Shown piece by piece: positions 15,289-21,979 of a stretch of 21,979 bases of DNA. The stretch is taken from contig CAYHBN010000017.1 of the NCBI GenBank assembly GCA_964354865.1, forward strand, positions 1 through 21,979, read 5' to 3'. How positions within the stretch are numbered: the stretch's first letter is position 1; every line of letters begins with the position of its first letter. Source of the stretch: JAHFJU01 sp964354865 (GTDB taxonomy: Bacteria; Patescibacteriota; Gracilibacteria; UBA1369; UM-FILTER-53-11). Both the position numbers and the translations under genes were made by a program. Below the pieces are notes generated by a model that saw only the letters and a list, made by a program, of their open reading frames with translations, had not been told where the DNA came from and ran no database searches.

Positions 15289-16662
15289 ATGCTCTCTCAA
15301 CTTTCTGCTCTTTCGCCACTCGATGGCCGATACCACGATAAAGTAAGCACCCTAAGTTCCTATTTTTCCGAGTGGGGATTAATGAAGTACCGCATGCACA
15401 TTGAAGTTGAGTGGCTCACGTATCTGTGCAATGAGATTGAACTTCCGGGCACACAAAAACTCACCACCGAAGAAGTTACATTTCTTCGTGATTTGGTGAG
15501 CACCTTTACCCCAGAAGAAGCGCAAAAAGTGAAGGACATTGAAAAAGTCACGAATCACGATGTAAAAGCCATTGAATACTATTTAAAGGACAAAATTAAA
15601 GACAATAAAAAGCTCCATGAGCTTGGCGAATTTATTCACTTTGCCTGCACGTCTGAAGATATTAACAACACGTCTCATAATTTGATGCTCAAAGACTCAC
15701 TTGCTCTAGTGCTAATACCTGCGCTCAAAAAATGTATCGACGATTTATATACACAGGCCATCGAACTTGCTGACGTTCCTATGCTCGCACACACACACGG
15801 GCAACCTGCCAGCCCAACGACGGTCGGCAAAGAGTTTATTAACTTTGTTGCTCGTTTGGAGCGCGAAGTAAAAACGTTAGAAGCGATTTCATTCTTGGCT
15901 AAATTTAGTGGTGCGGTAGGTAACTTTAATGCACACGTTTCTGCGTATCCCGAGCTCGATTGGCAAAAAATTGGCTCTGATTTTATTACACATATTCAGC
16001 TCACACCAAACCTCTACACCGCGCAGATTGAAACACACGATATGTTTGCACAACAGTTCGATTCAATTGCACGTATTAATACGATTTTCACCGACTTCGC
16101 TCGTGACATTTGGATGTACATTTCATACGGATACTTTAAACAAAAAACAAAGGCAGGAGAGGTGGGATCATCTACCATGCCGCACAAAGTTAATCCCATC
16201 GATTTCGAAAATGCAGAAGGGAACTTCGGCTTGGCAAATTCATTACTTCACCACTTCGCCGAAAAATTACCAATCTCGCGTATGCAGCGAGATCTGACCG
16301 ACTCGACCGTTTTACGAAACGTCGGCGTTGCTCTGGGCTACAGTTTATTAGGGTACGTGAGCCTTTCAAAAGGAATCGGTAAGCTCGAAGTGAACCATGC
16401 AAAACTCCTCGAAGATCTTAACTCAAACATAGAAGTATTAGCCGAACCTATTCAGACCGTACTGCGCAAGCACAAAATTGAAGGCGCCTACGAAATGCTC
16501 AAAGAGCTGACACGAGGCAAAAAACTCACGATCGAGACACTGCGAGAATTTATAAAACAATTAAATATTCCCGAAGTCGACAAAAAACAATTGATGGCGT
16601 TAACTCCTGAAACATATACTGGCATCGCTTCTCAATTAACGAAGAGCTACAAACGTCTATGA
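15289..16662 (+). CDS. purB: Adenylosuccinate lyase
   Basis: PurB cleaves fumarate from SAICAR (giving AICAR) and from adenylosuccinate (giving AMP), so it serves both the PurC and the PurA products made next to it. Seen: SPLDGRYHDK at the N-terminus, CTSEDINNTSHN (about 122-133), HTHGQPASPTTVGKE around the catalytic histidine (about 169), and the mobile signature loop GSSTMPHKVNPIDFENAEGN (about 292-311). The 457-aa length and sequence fit the E. coli PurB subtype. It starts 18 nt after purE without a Shine-Dalgarno site, and its TGA overlaps the dcd ATG (ATGA). Confidence 0.98.
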   Translation: MLSQLSALSPLDGRYHDKVSTLSSYFSEWGLMKYRMHIEVEWLTYLCNEIELPGTQKLTTEEVTFLRDLVSTFTPEEAQKVKDIEKVTNHDVKAIEYYLKDKIKDNKKLHELGEFIHFACTSEDINNTSHNLMLKDSLALVLIPALKKCIDDLYTQAIELADVPMLAHTHGQPASPTTVGKEFINFVARLEREVKTLEAISFLAKFSGAVGNFNAHVSAYPELDWQKIGSDFITHIQLTPNLYTAQIETHDMFAQQFDSIARINTIFTDFARDIWMYISYGYFKQKTKAGEVGSSTMPHKVNPIDFENAEGNFGLANSLLHHFAEKLPISRMQRDLTDSTVLRNVGVALGYSLLGYVSLSKGIGKLEVNHAKLLEDLNSNIEVLAEPIQTVLRKHKIEGAYEMLKELTRGKKLTIETLREFIKQLNIPEVDKKQLMALTPETYTGIASQLTKSYKRL

Positions 16663-17354
16663 TTCTCTCTGACCGCGATATTAAGGCCCGCATAGAAAAA
16701 GGAGATATTGGTATTTCGTCACACGACAATATTCACATGACCAATGTTAATGCATCGTCACTCGACATGCGACTTGGCCATGGTTTTAAGATTTTTAATC
16801 ACTCTAAAACGGCCATTTTAGACCCGCTCGATCCCTCAACGTTTGAAGGCGTTACCTCGCTGATCGAAGTCCCCATGGGAGAGCCATTTATTGTGCAACC
16901 AGGTGAATTTGTATTAGGCGTGACTATGGAAAAAGTTAAAATTGCGAATAATTTAGTTGCCAGAGTAGAAGGCCGAAGCTCACTTGGCCGCCTTGGAATC
17001 ATCGTGCATTCAACAGCCGGTTTTATCGACGCAGGATTTGAAGGCACAATAACACTCGAAATTACCAACATTAACCGTATGCCCGTTGCGCTGTACCCAG
17101 GAATGCGTGTCTGCCAGCTAGCGTTTGAAGACATGAGCTCAGAAGCACTTGTTCCGTATTCAAAAAAGGGAACTTCGAAATACCAAGGCCAAGAATTGCC
17201 GCAAGACAGCCGCATATTTAATGATCCAGAATTTGTAAAAATTCTTGAAGCGCGTAATCAACGACGACTCTCATCAAAAAGAATAGAACCATTGCCTACT
17301 AGCGTGGGTCAAAGACCTAATTGCGGGTGCCCTCTGGGCAGCGTCAGTCGATAA
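16659..17354 (+). CDS. dcd: dCTP deaminase with C-terminal extension
   Basis: Dcd deaminates dCTP toward dUTP/dUMP for thymidylate synthesis. Seen: SSLDMRLG (about 33-40), the signature VEGRSSLGRLGIIVH (103-117), TAGFIDAGFEGTITLEITN with the expected catalytic E134, and the SKYQGQ nucleotide-binding tail (173-178). The core ends near residue 192. About 39 further residues with a Cys-containing, Pro/Gly-rich end (NCGCP) go beyond the usual length of about 190. I cannot tell from motifs whether it is monofunctional or also has dUTPase activity. Translation is coupled to purB by an ATGA overlap. Its place beside purine genes suggests a general nucleotide operon. Confidence 0.95.
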   Translation: MILSDRDIKARIEKGDIGISSHDNIHMTNVNASSLDMRLGHGFKIFNHSKTAILDPLDPSTFEGVTSLIEVPMGEPFIVQPGEFVLGVTMEKVKIANNLVARVEGRSSLGRLGIIVHSTAGFIDAGFEGTITLEITNINRMPVALYPGMRVCQLAFEDMSSEALVPYSKKGTSKYQGQELPQDSRIFNDPEFVKILEARNQRRLSSKRIEPLPTSVGQRPNCGCPLGSVSR

Positions 17355-17392
17355 AAAATTATGAACCTGTACCCTAAAGTGTGTACGAAACT

Positions 17393-17421
17393 TTGCGAAC
17401 TCAACTGATTGCGGGTAGTAT
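17393..17421 (+). promoter_or_regulatory. Candidate promoter of ileS
   Basis: TTGCGA (17393-17398), exactly 17 nt, then TAGTAT (17416-17421), with 8 nt to the ATG at 17430. It supports that ATG over an in-frame TTG at 17409, which lies inside the promoter. Confidence 0.55.
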
Positions 17422-17429
17422 TGTTTCGC

Positions 17430-20400
17430 ATGGAAAAAACACTCACATTCAACACCGTAAATCCAAAACAATCATTCCCCGAAATGGAGCGGAATATTCT
17501 GGATTTTTGGCAGAAAGAAAAGATTTTTGAACAATCAGTAGCTCGTCGAAGAAAAGGCAAAAAATTCGTCTTCTTTGACGGTCCTCCTTTTGCAAACGGA
17601 ATGCCTCACTACGGACACATTTTGGCTTCAGCCTTGAAAGATGCAGTCACTCGATATTGGACCATGAAAGGGCATTATGTTCCGCGCGTGAATGGCTGGG
17701 ATTGTCATGGACTGCCCGTTGAATACGAAATCGAAAAAGAACTCAAGTTATCGGGGCGAAAAGACATTGAAAAAATGGGAGTAGAAAAATTTAACGACGC
17801 ATGTCGAGAAAGCGTTTTCCGCTACACACAAGATTGGCATGTACTGTTGAAGCGTGTTGCACGCTGGGTAGATTTTGACCACGAATACGCAACGCTCGAT
17901 AATAATTACATGGAGTCTATTTGGTGGGTTTTCTCGCAAATTTGGAAAAAGGGACTCGTCTATGAAGGATACAAACCAATGCACATCTGCCCTCGTTGCG
18001 AGACATCGCTCTCGAACTTCGAAGTAACGCAAGGGTATAAAGACGTTGCAGACACATCAATTACCGTAAAGTTTGAGCTAGAAGATGAGCCAAACACTTT
18101 TTTCTTAGCGTGGACCACCACTCCTTGGAGCGTATTGTCTGTCACTGGTTTAGCAATTGGTGCTGACTTCGAATACGCAAAAGTTAAAATGGCAGACGGA
18201 TCATTCTGCTACTGCGCAAAAAATCGAGTTGACGTGGTATTTAATGGCATAGAAGGACTCGAGGTTGTCGATGTAGTAAAAGGCAAAACGCTTGTTGGTA
18301 AAAAATACAAGCACGTGTTTGATTACTACAATGACGCACCTGAAATTTTAGCTTCGAAGAATGCGTTTCACACAATAGCAACCGACTACGTGAGCGTCGA
18401 TGATGGTACCGGAATCGTAACCATTAACGGAGCATACGGTGAAATTGACTTTGAAGCAGCACAAAAAAACGGTCTACCGATTTTTGTAAACTGCGGTATG
18501 GATGGCGTCTACACAAAAGAGGTAGGGGAATATGCAGGCATGTTTGTAAAAGATGCTGAGGCAAAAATAGCTCAAGAGCTCAAGGATCGTGGATTATTAT
18601 TTAAGAAAGAATCCATCACTCATAGCTACCCGCATTGCTGGCGCTGTGACTCTCCACTTTTAAGTTATGCAACTCGAGCATGGTTTATAAAAGTTACCGA
18701 CATTAAAGATAAACTCATTAAGAACAATAAAAAAATCAAGTGGACCCCCGAACACATTCAAGAAGGTCGATTTGGAAAATGGCTCGAAAATGCTCGCGAT
18801 TGGAACATTTCGCGAAATCGTTTCTGGGGCTGCCCAATACCAATTTGGCGCTGTGAATGTGGCAACATGAAGGCAGTCAGTTCAATCAAAGAGCTCCACG
18901 AGAATTCACTTCAAAAGACCGAATTATTTGTCGTTCGTCATGGCGAAGCAGAGAGCAACGTGAGCGGCATAATTAACTCAGATATTACTAAAGAATTCCA
19001 CTTAACTGACGACGGCATTGCGCAAGCTCGATCGATTGGCAAAAAGTTGAAAGAGAAAAAAATTGACGTCGTTATTTCTTCGCCATTTATTCGCACACGA
19101 GAAACTGCAAGTGAGATTGCAGAACATTTAAACGGAATTGCTGTTGAATTTGACGATCGTCTTGTTGAGCATGATCACGGCACCTACGACGGCACTGCAT
19201 TAAAAGATTTCATTGCAACCGTCGACGATAACCAAGTGTGGTATGACACCGTTTTTGGCGACGGAGAATCATTCAGACATGTTGAGAAACGCGTCGAACA
19301 AGTCATTAACGACATCTCAAAAAAATACCCAGGCAAACGCGTTTTAATCGTTACCCACGGCAACGTTGTGCGAGCAATTAAGCGTTACATTGAACGCTGT
19401 TCTGTCGATGAAACGCGAGAGTTTCGTGCAAAGCATGGAGAGATTTATCAATACACACTGGGAGAACTACCGATTCGCGGTAGTGAACTAGACCTGCACA
19501 AACCATACATCGATAAAATCGAGATTGCGTGCGACAAGTGCGACGGCAAAATGAAGCGCATTAGTGAAGTGCTCGACTGTTGGTTCGAAAGTGGCGCTAT
19601 GCCCTATGCGCAGTTGCATTACCCATTCGATAATAAAGAGGATTTTGAAAATAACTTTCCTGCAAACTTTATTGCAGAAGGTCTCGATCAAACGCGCGGT
19701 TGGTTTTATACACTACATGTGATCAGTACTATTTTGTTCAATCAACCAGCTCAAAAAAATATTATTGTTAACGGGATTTTACTCGCCGCAGATGGTGAAA
19801 AACTGTCAAAACGAAAGAAGAATTATCCTGACCCTTCAGCCCTTTTCGAGAGTCATGGCGTCGACACCACTCGTCTGTTTTTATATAACTCAACCGCACC
19901 AATAGCAGAAGATGTTCGATTCTCAGAAAAGCATGTCGAAGAGTTGGTGAAAAAATTCACACTGACACTCTGGAACACGTATAGCTTCTTTACAACTTAC
20001 GCAAATATTGATGGTTTTGCTCCGAGCGAACACTTAAAAAATGCACTTGCAACAAACAAGGCGTATCCGACCAATTCTACCAATAAACTCGATCAGTGGA
20101 TTCTTTCTGAACTCAACGTTCTCATTAAAAAAGTGACCGAAGAGATGGATACCTACAAGCTTACAAAGGCGACTCGTCCTTTCCTCGATTTTTCTGACAG
20201 TCTTTCAAACTGGTATGTACGTCGCAGCCGTCGCAGATTCTGGAAAAGCGTGTCGCTCAGGCGACAAGGCGAAAAAGAATGGAGCAAAAATGATGGAGAT
20301 AAAACACACGCATACGAGACGCTGTATACGATTCTTGTAACAATCACTAAGTTACTCGCACCGTTCATGCCCTACATCAGCGATGAAATTTTCAAAAATC

Positions 20401-21209
20401 TCACGGGAGAAACCTCTGTCCACTTTGCTGATTGGCCTGTCTCACATGACAAACGTATTAACGAGCCGCTTAACCGCGACATTCAGGCAGTTAGAACCAT
20501 AGTTTCAAGCGCGCTCGCACTTCGCTCAAAGAATACGATAAAAGTTCGACAGCCACTCGAGACGCTCACCATCGCACTCCCAAAGAGAATTTCCGAGAAA
20601 GTAATCAGAGAATACGAAGAGGTCATTCTCGAAGAGATAAATGTTAAAAAACTTGATTTTGCCACCGACATGTCACGATGGAAACTACTGGTCAGCCCTG
20701 ACGCACGCAAAATAGGCCCTCGTTACGGCAAAGAAACCCAAGAGCTGATCAAACTCTGTAAGGCAGGGGACTGCGCTATTAACGATAATGGGAGCGTTAC
20801 TGTGCCGAAATCGGGTGACGTACGATTCACCCTAACTCCAGAAGAAGTTTCAATCGGGTACGTGAGTGTTGATGGAGCCGCTGGCACCGATGTTATCAGC
20901 CAAGATGGCATTGTGGTAAGCCTTTCAACCGAAATCACCGACGCTTTAAAACAAGAGTGCATTGCACGAGATATTGTTCGTGCAATTCAAGATCTGCGCA
21001 AACAGGCAGATTATGCAATTTCAGATAGGATTGTAATCTCCGTAAAAGGCAACGAATACGTTATTAAAGCCGTTACAAGCTTTGCAGACATGATTAAACG
21101 AGAAACACTCGCAAGCGAAATTCAAGAAGCGGGAGACTTTGAATCAGACAAAGAAACGACTATTGAACTCGATGACTGCACCGCAACTGTTGGCGTACGC
21201 AAGCCATAG
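17430..21209 (+). CDS. ileS: Isoleucine--tRNA ligase (eukaryote-like type) with inserted histidine phosphatase domain
   Basis: A 1259-aa class I synthetase charging tRNA-Ile. Seen: GPPFANGMPHYGH with the HIGH motif at 60-63, GWDCHGLPVE, the editing domain (about 200-420), NISRNRFWGCPIPIW, CWFESGAMPYAQ, GWFYTLHV, a KMSKS-type loop KLSKR (791-795), then the anticodon-binding and C-terminal domains. RNRFWG and the KLSKRKKNYPDP region are typical of the eukaryote-like IleRS2 group, often mupirocin-insensitive. Unusually, residues about 497-678 form a histidine phosphatase domain: R503-H504-G-E, R555, E580 and H643 in VTHGN, the full catalytic set. It sits between the zinc-knuckle halves C475/C477 and C701/C704. 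Without it the protein would be about 1075 aa, a normal IleRS2. The reading frame is open throughout. ATG 17430 is preferred over a TTG at 17409 on promoter grounds. Confidence 0.97.
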   Translation: MEKTLTFNTVNPKQSFPEMERNILDFWQKEKIFEQSVARRRKGKKFVFFDGPPFANGMPHYGHILASALKDAVTRYWTMKGHYVPRVNGWDCHGLPVEYEIEKELKLSGRKDIEKMGVEKFNDACRESVFRYTQDWHVLLKRVARWVDFDHEYATLDNNYMESIWWVFSQIWKKGLVYEGYKPMHICPRCETSLSNFEVTQGYKDVADTSITVKFELEDEPNTFFLAWTTTPWSVLSVTGLAIGADFEYAKVKMADGSFCYCAKNRVDVVFNGIEGLEVVDVVKGKTLVGKKYKHVFDYYNDAPEILASKNAFHTIATDYVSVDDGTGIVTINGAYGEIDFEAAQKNGLPIFVNCGMDGVYTKEVGEYAGMFVKDAEAKIAQELKDRGLLFKKESITHSYPHCWRCDSPLLSYATRAWFIKVTDIKDKLIKNNKKIKWTPEHIQEGRFGKWLENARDWNISRNRFWGCPIPIWRCECGNMKAVSSIKELHENSLQKTELFVVRHGEAESNVSGIINSDITKEFHLTDDGIAQARSIGKKLKEKKIDVVISSPFIRTRETASEIAEHLNGIAVEFDDRLVEHDHGTYDGTALKDFIATVDDNQVWYDTVFGDGESFRHVEKRVEQVINDISKKYPGKRVLIVTHGNVVRAIKRYIERCSVDETREFRAKHGEIYQYTLGELPIRGSELDLHKPYIDKIEIACDKCDGKMKRISEVLDCWFESGAMPYAQLHYPFDNKEDFENNFPANFIAEGLDQTRGWFYTLHVISTILFNQPAQKNIIVNGILLAADGEKLSKRKKNYPDPSALFESHGVDTTRLFLYNSTAPIAEDVRFSEKHVEELVKKFTLTLWNTYSFFTTYANIDGFAPSEHLKNALATNKAYPTNSTNKLDQWILSELNVLIKKVTEEMDTYKLTKATRPFLDFSDSLSNWYVRRSRRRFWKSVSLRRQGEKEWSKNDGDKTHAYETLYTILVTITKLLAPFMPYISDEIFKNLTGETSVHFADWPVSHDKRINEPLNRDIQAVRTIVSSALALRSKNTIKVRQPLETLTIALPKRISEKVIREYEEVILEEINVKKLDFATDMSRWKLLVSPDARKIGPRYGKETQELIKLCKAGDCAINDNGSVTVPKSGDVRFTLTPEEVSIGYVSVDGAAGTDVISQDGIVVSLSTEITDALKQECIARDIVRAIQDLRKQADYAISDRIVISVKGNEYVIKAVTSFADMIKRETLASEIQEAGDFESDKETTIELDDCTATVGVRKP
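18918..19463 (+). other. Histidine phosphatase (phosphoglycerate-mutase-like) domain inside IleS
   Basis: Residues about 497-678 of IleS. The order of motifs is that of the histidine phosphatase superfamily: beta strand ELFVV then R503-H504-G-E (H504 the phosphorylated histidine), an LTDDGIAQA helix, SPFIRTRETA with R555, the VEHDHGTYDG segment with E580 as possible acid, and VLIVTHGNVVRAI with the second histidine H643. All expected phosphate-pocket residues are present, so activity is plausible; the substrate is unknown. It ends before the IleS segment DLHKPYIDKI resumes. Confidence 0.92.
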
Positions 21210-21227
21210 GCTGACTTTATTTTCTAT

Positions 21228-21235
21228 GCTATATT
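21228..21235 (+). promoter_or_regulatory. Candidate extended -10 promoter of the holin-IV-like gene
   Basis: TGCTATATT has an extended -10 form with TATATT at 21230-21235. Six nt separate it from the GTG start at 21242. No clear -35 is visible. Confidence 0.4.
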
Positions 21236-21241
21236 GCACCC

Positions 21242-21610
21242 GTGATTAAGAAATTTATAATTGGAATAGGCCTCAATGCACTTACCCTCTACGCGGTACT
21301 GTATTTGTTCCCTGAAATTACATACACGGGAGGAATTACATTTTTTGTCATTGGTGGCTTAGTAATGGGAGTATTAAACGGAATTGTAAAACCAATTTTG
21401 AAGCTTTTGACCTTCCCTATACAGATAGTTACGCTTGGATTATCACTAATACTACTAAATGGGATTATTTTTTGGCTCTTTGATCAGTCTCTCCAAGCGC
21501 TGGCAATATCTGGAATCACCTTGACAGTAACCACAATAAAATCGTATTTTCTTGCGGGCTTCGTGTTTGGTATTATTAACTGGCTCACACATCTTTTCTT
21601 TAAAAGCTAG
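21242..21610 (+). CDS. Phage holin family 4-like membrane protein (PF04020-type)
   Basis: A 122-aa protein with four hydrophobic segments at about 4-22, 31-48, 56-79 and 100-118. The GLVMGVLNGIVKPILKLLTFPI segment (about 39-60), rich in Gly with a conserved Asn-x-x-x-Lys-Pro pattern, is typical of PF04020, a widespread family of small chromosomal membrane proteins named for similarity to superfamily IV holins. Lysis function should not be assumed; no endolysin is nearby. The start is GTG, 6 nt after a -10-like box. secG follows 5 nt after its stop, so both are likely one transcript. Confidence 0.85.
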   Translation: MIKKFIIGIGLNALTLYAVLYLFPEITYTGGITFFVIGGLVMGVLNGIVKPILKLLTFPIQIVTLGLSLILLNGIIFWLFDQSLQALAISGITLTVTTIKSYFLAGFVFGIINWLTHLFFKS

Positions 21611-21615
21611 AATTT

Positions 21616-21834
21616 ATGCAAAATCTTCTCACAATCGCACAAGTAGTTGTTTCAGTACTCCTCGTAATCTTCATTTTACTGCAAGAGAAAGGCGTTGGAT
21701 TAGGTGCAGCATTCGGTGGCGGTGGAGAGTTTTATCGAAGCAAACGTGGTATCGATCGATTTTTATTCATCGGAACCTTCATTCTTACATTTTTGTTTAT
21801 TGGCTGCGCTATAGCCAACCTTTTCGTTAAATAA
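21616..21834 (+). CDS. secG: Preprotein translocase subunit SecG
   Basis: A 72-aa accessory subunit of the SecYEG channel. Seen: two hydrophobic segments (about 4-22 and 49-70) flanking the conserved cytoplasmic loop LLQEKGVGLGAAFGGGGEF with the basic patch RSKRGIDRF after it. Size and topology are as expected. It sits between the holin-IV-like gene and a membrane-anchored protein. No Shine-Dalgarno site is seen. The TAA stop is directly followed by the next gene's ATG. Confidence 0.93.
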   Translation: MQNLLTIAQVVVSVLLVIFILLQEKGVGLGAAFGGGGEFYRSKRGIDRFLFIGTFILTFLFIGCAIANLFVK

Positions 21835-21979
21835 ATGAGAACTTTTAGCAAGCTGGCAACGATTTTCTCTCGATTGCCGACAAGAGAAAAGCTTTTTGTC
21901 GTCATTTTGTCGGTGGTGTTTTTAACATCTCTTACCCAATACTTTGTACTCAGAGATCGGGTAAATGTTGCTGACTCAG
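21835..21979 (+). CDS. N-terminus of a membrane-anchored or exported protein, cut by window edge
   Basis: Only 48 codons are visible. Seen: a basic N-terminus (RTFSKL...SRLPTREK) and one hydrophobic segment at about 20-39, then a polar stretch, as in an uncleaved signal anchor or an exported protein. The ATG touches the secG stop (TAAATG), indicating coupling. From memory of similar genomes, secG can be followed by a peptide-type ABC transporter substrate-binding protein. That identity is only a guess here because no domain is visible yet. Confidence 0.7.
   Translation, partial: MRTFSKLATIFSRLPTREKLFVVILSVVFLTSLTQYFVLRDRVNVADS

Noticed and set aside
17284..17357. Another plus-strand frame at the end of dcd reads as a hydrophobic, protein-like stretch ending just past the dcd stop.
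   Set aside because: It is preceded by an in-frame TAG at about 17284, has no start codon and would be only about 23 codons. A single slip from the dcd frame would not bypass that stop, so programmed frameshifting is not supported.
17409..17430. Upstream TTG start for ileS adding seven residues.
   Set aside because: The codon lies inside the promoter spacer upstream of the -10 box, and the IleS-like sequence starts at ATG 17430.
18900..19480. The phosphatase segment in ileS as a separate gene or an assembly chimera.
   Set aside because: The frame is continuous, IleS resumes exactly where expected on both sides, and codon use looks like the surroundings. An assembly error cannot be excluded without reads but is not suggested by the sequence.
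21242..21610. Holin-like protein as evidence of a prophage.
   Set aside because: PF04020-type proteins are common chromosomal membrane proteins. There is no endolysin, integrase or structural phage gene nearby, and secG follows directly.
1..21979. Alternative genetic code with UGA as glycine, as in SR1 and Gracilibacteria.
   Set aside because: UGA ends ribBA, purB, the 166-aa and the 662-aa genes exactly at expected ends or ATGA overlaps, so the standard bacterial code fits.
1..21979. tRNA genes, CRISPR arrays, insertion sequences or long direct repeats.
   Set aside because: I found no cloverleaf-like sequence, spaced repeats, transposase or terminal inverted repeats by reading both strands; all spacers are short and accounted for by promoters, terminators or small gaps.

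Overview
The window looks like a chromosomal segment of a Patescibacteria (CPR) bacterium, most likely of the Parcubacteria group. This is inferred from the short EF-Ts, the Tic20/DUF4870-like protein, the SecG and phage-holin-IV-like proteins, many small proteins without recognisable family, very tight gene packing (largest gap about 225 nt) and the near absence of Shine-Dalgarno sites. TGA is used as a normal stop, so the recoded SR1/Gracilibacteria code does not apply. No tRNA, rRNA, CRISPR array, insertion sequence or phage module is visible.

Layout. Positions 1-4.5 kb (minus strand): rpsB with a strong terminator, then a Tic20/DUF4870-like membrane protein, an unusual 268-aa protein, tsf, ribBA and the start of ribD. 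The usual rpsB-tsf pair is thus split by two unrelated genes. Positions 4.7-8.2 kb (minus strand): four consecutive genes of unknown function (160, 166, 164 and 662 aa), one with a single membrane helix and one with coiled-coil and amphipathic segments. Positions 8.3-12.3 kb (plus strand): valS, a small membrane protein and a TPR-like repeat protein. Positions 12.4-17.35 kb: purA (minus) faces purC-purE-purB-dcd (plus) across a compact divergent promoter region. Positions 17.4-22 kb (plus): ileS with an inserted histidine phosphatase domain, a holin-IV-like membrane protein, secG and the start of a membrane-anchored protein.

How the genes fit together. PurE, PurC and PurB carry AIR through CAIR and SAICAR to AICAR; PurA and PurB convert IMP to AMP. 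PurE is the class II type, which uses CO2 directly, so no PurK is needed. Dcd feeds dUMP/dTTP synthesis. RibBA and RibD start riboflavin synthesis. RpsB, Tsf, ValS and IleS serve translation; SecG serves export.

Most notable: (1) IleS carries a complete histidine-phosphatase domain, with its catalytic residues intact, inserted within the zinc-knuckle region of the synthetase; (2) -10 promoter boxes repeatedly lie only 6-11 nt before the start codon and Shine-Dalgarno motifs are rare, suggesting widespread leaderless or near-leaderless mRNAs; (3) the 268-aa protein has a motif pattern reminiscent of OspF/SpvC phosphothreonine lyases; (4) the unknown four-gene block; (5) a terminator, promoter and second terminator stacked behind rpsB.
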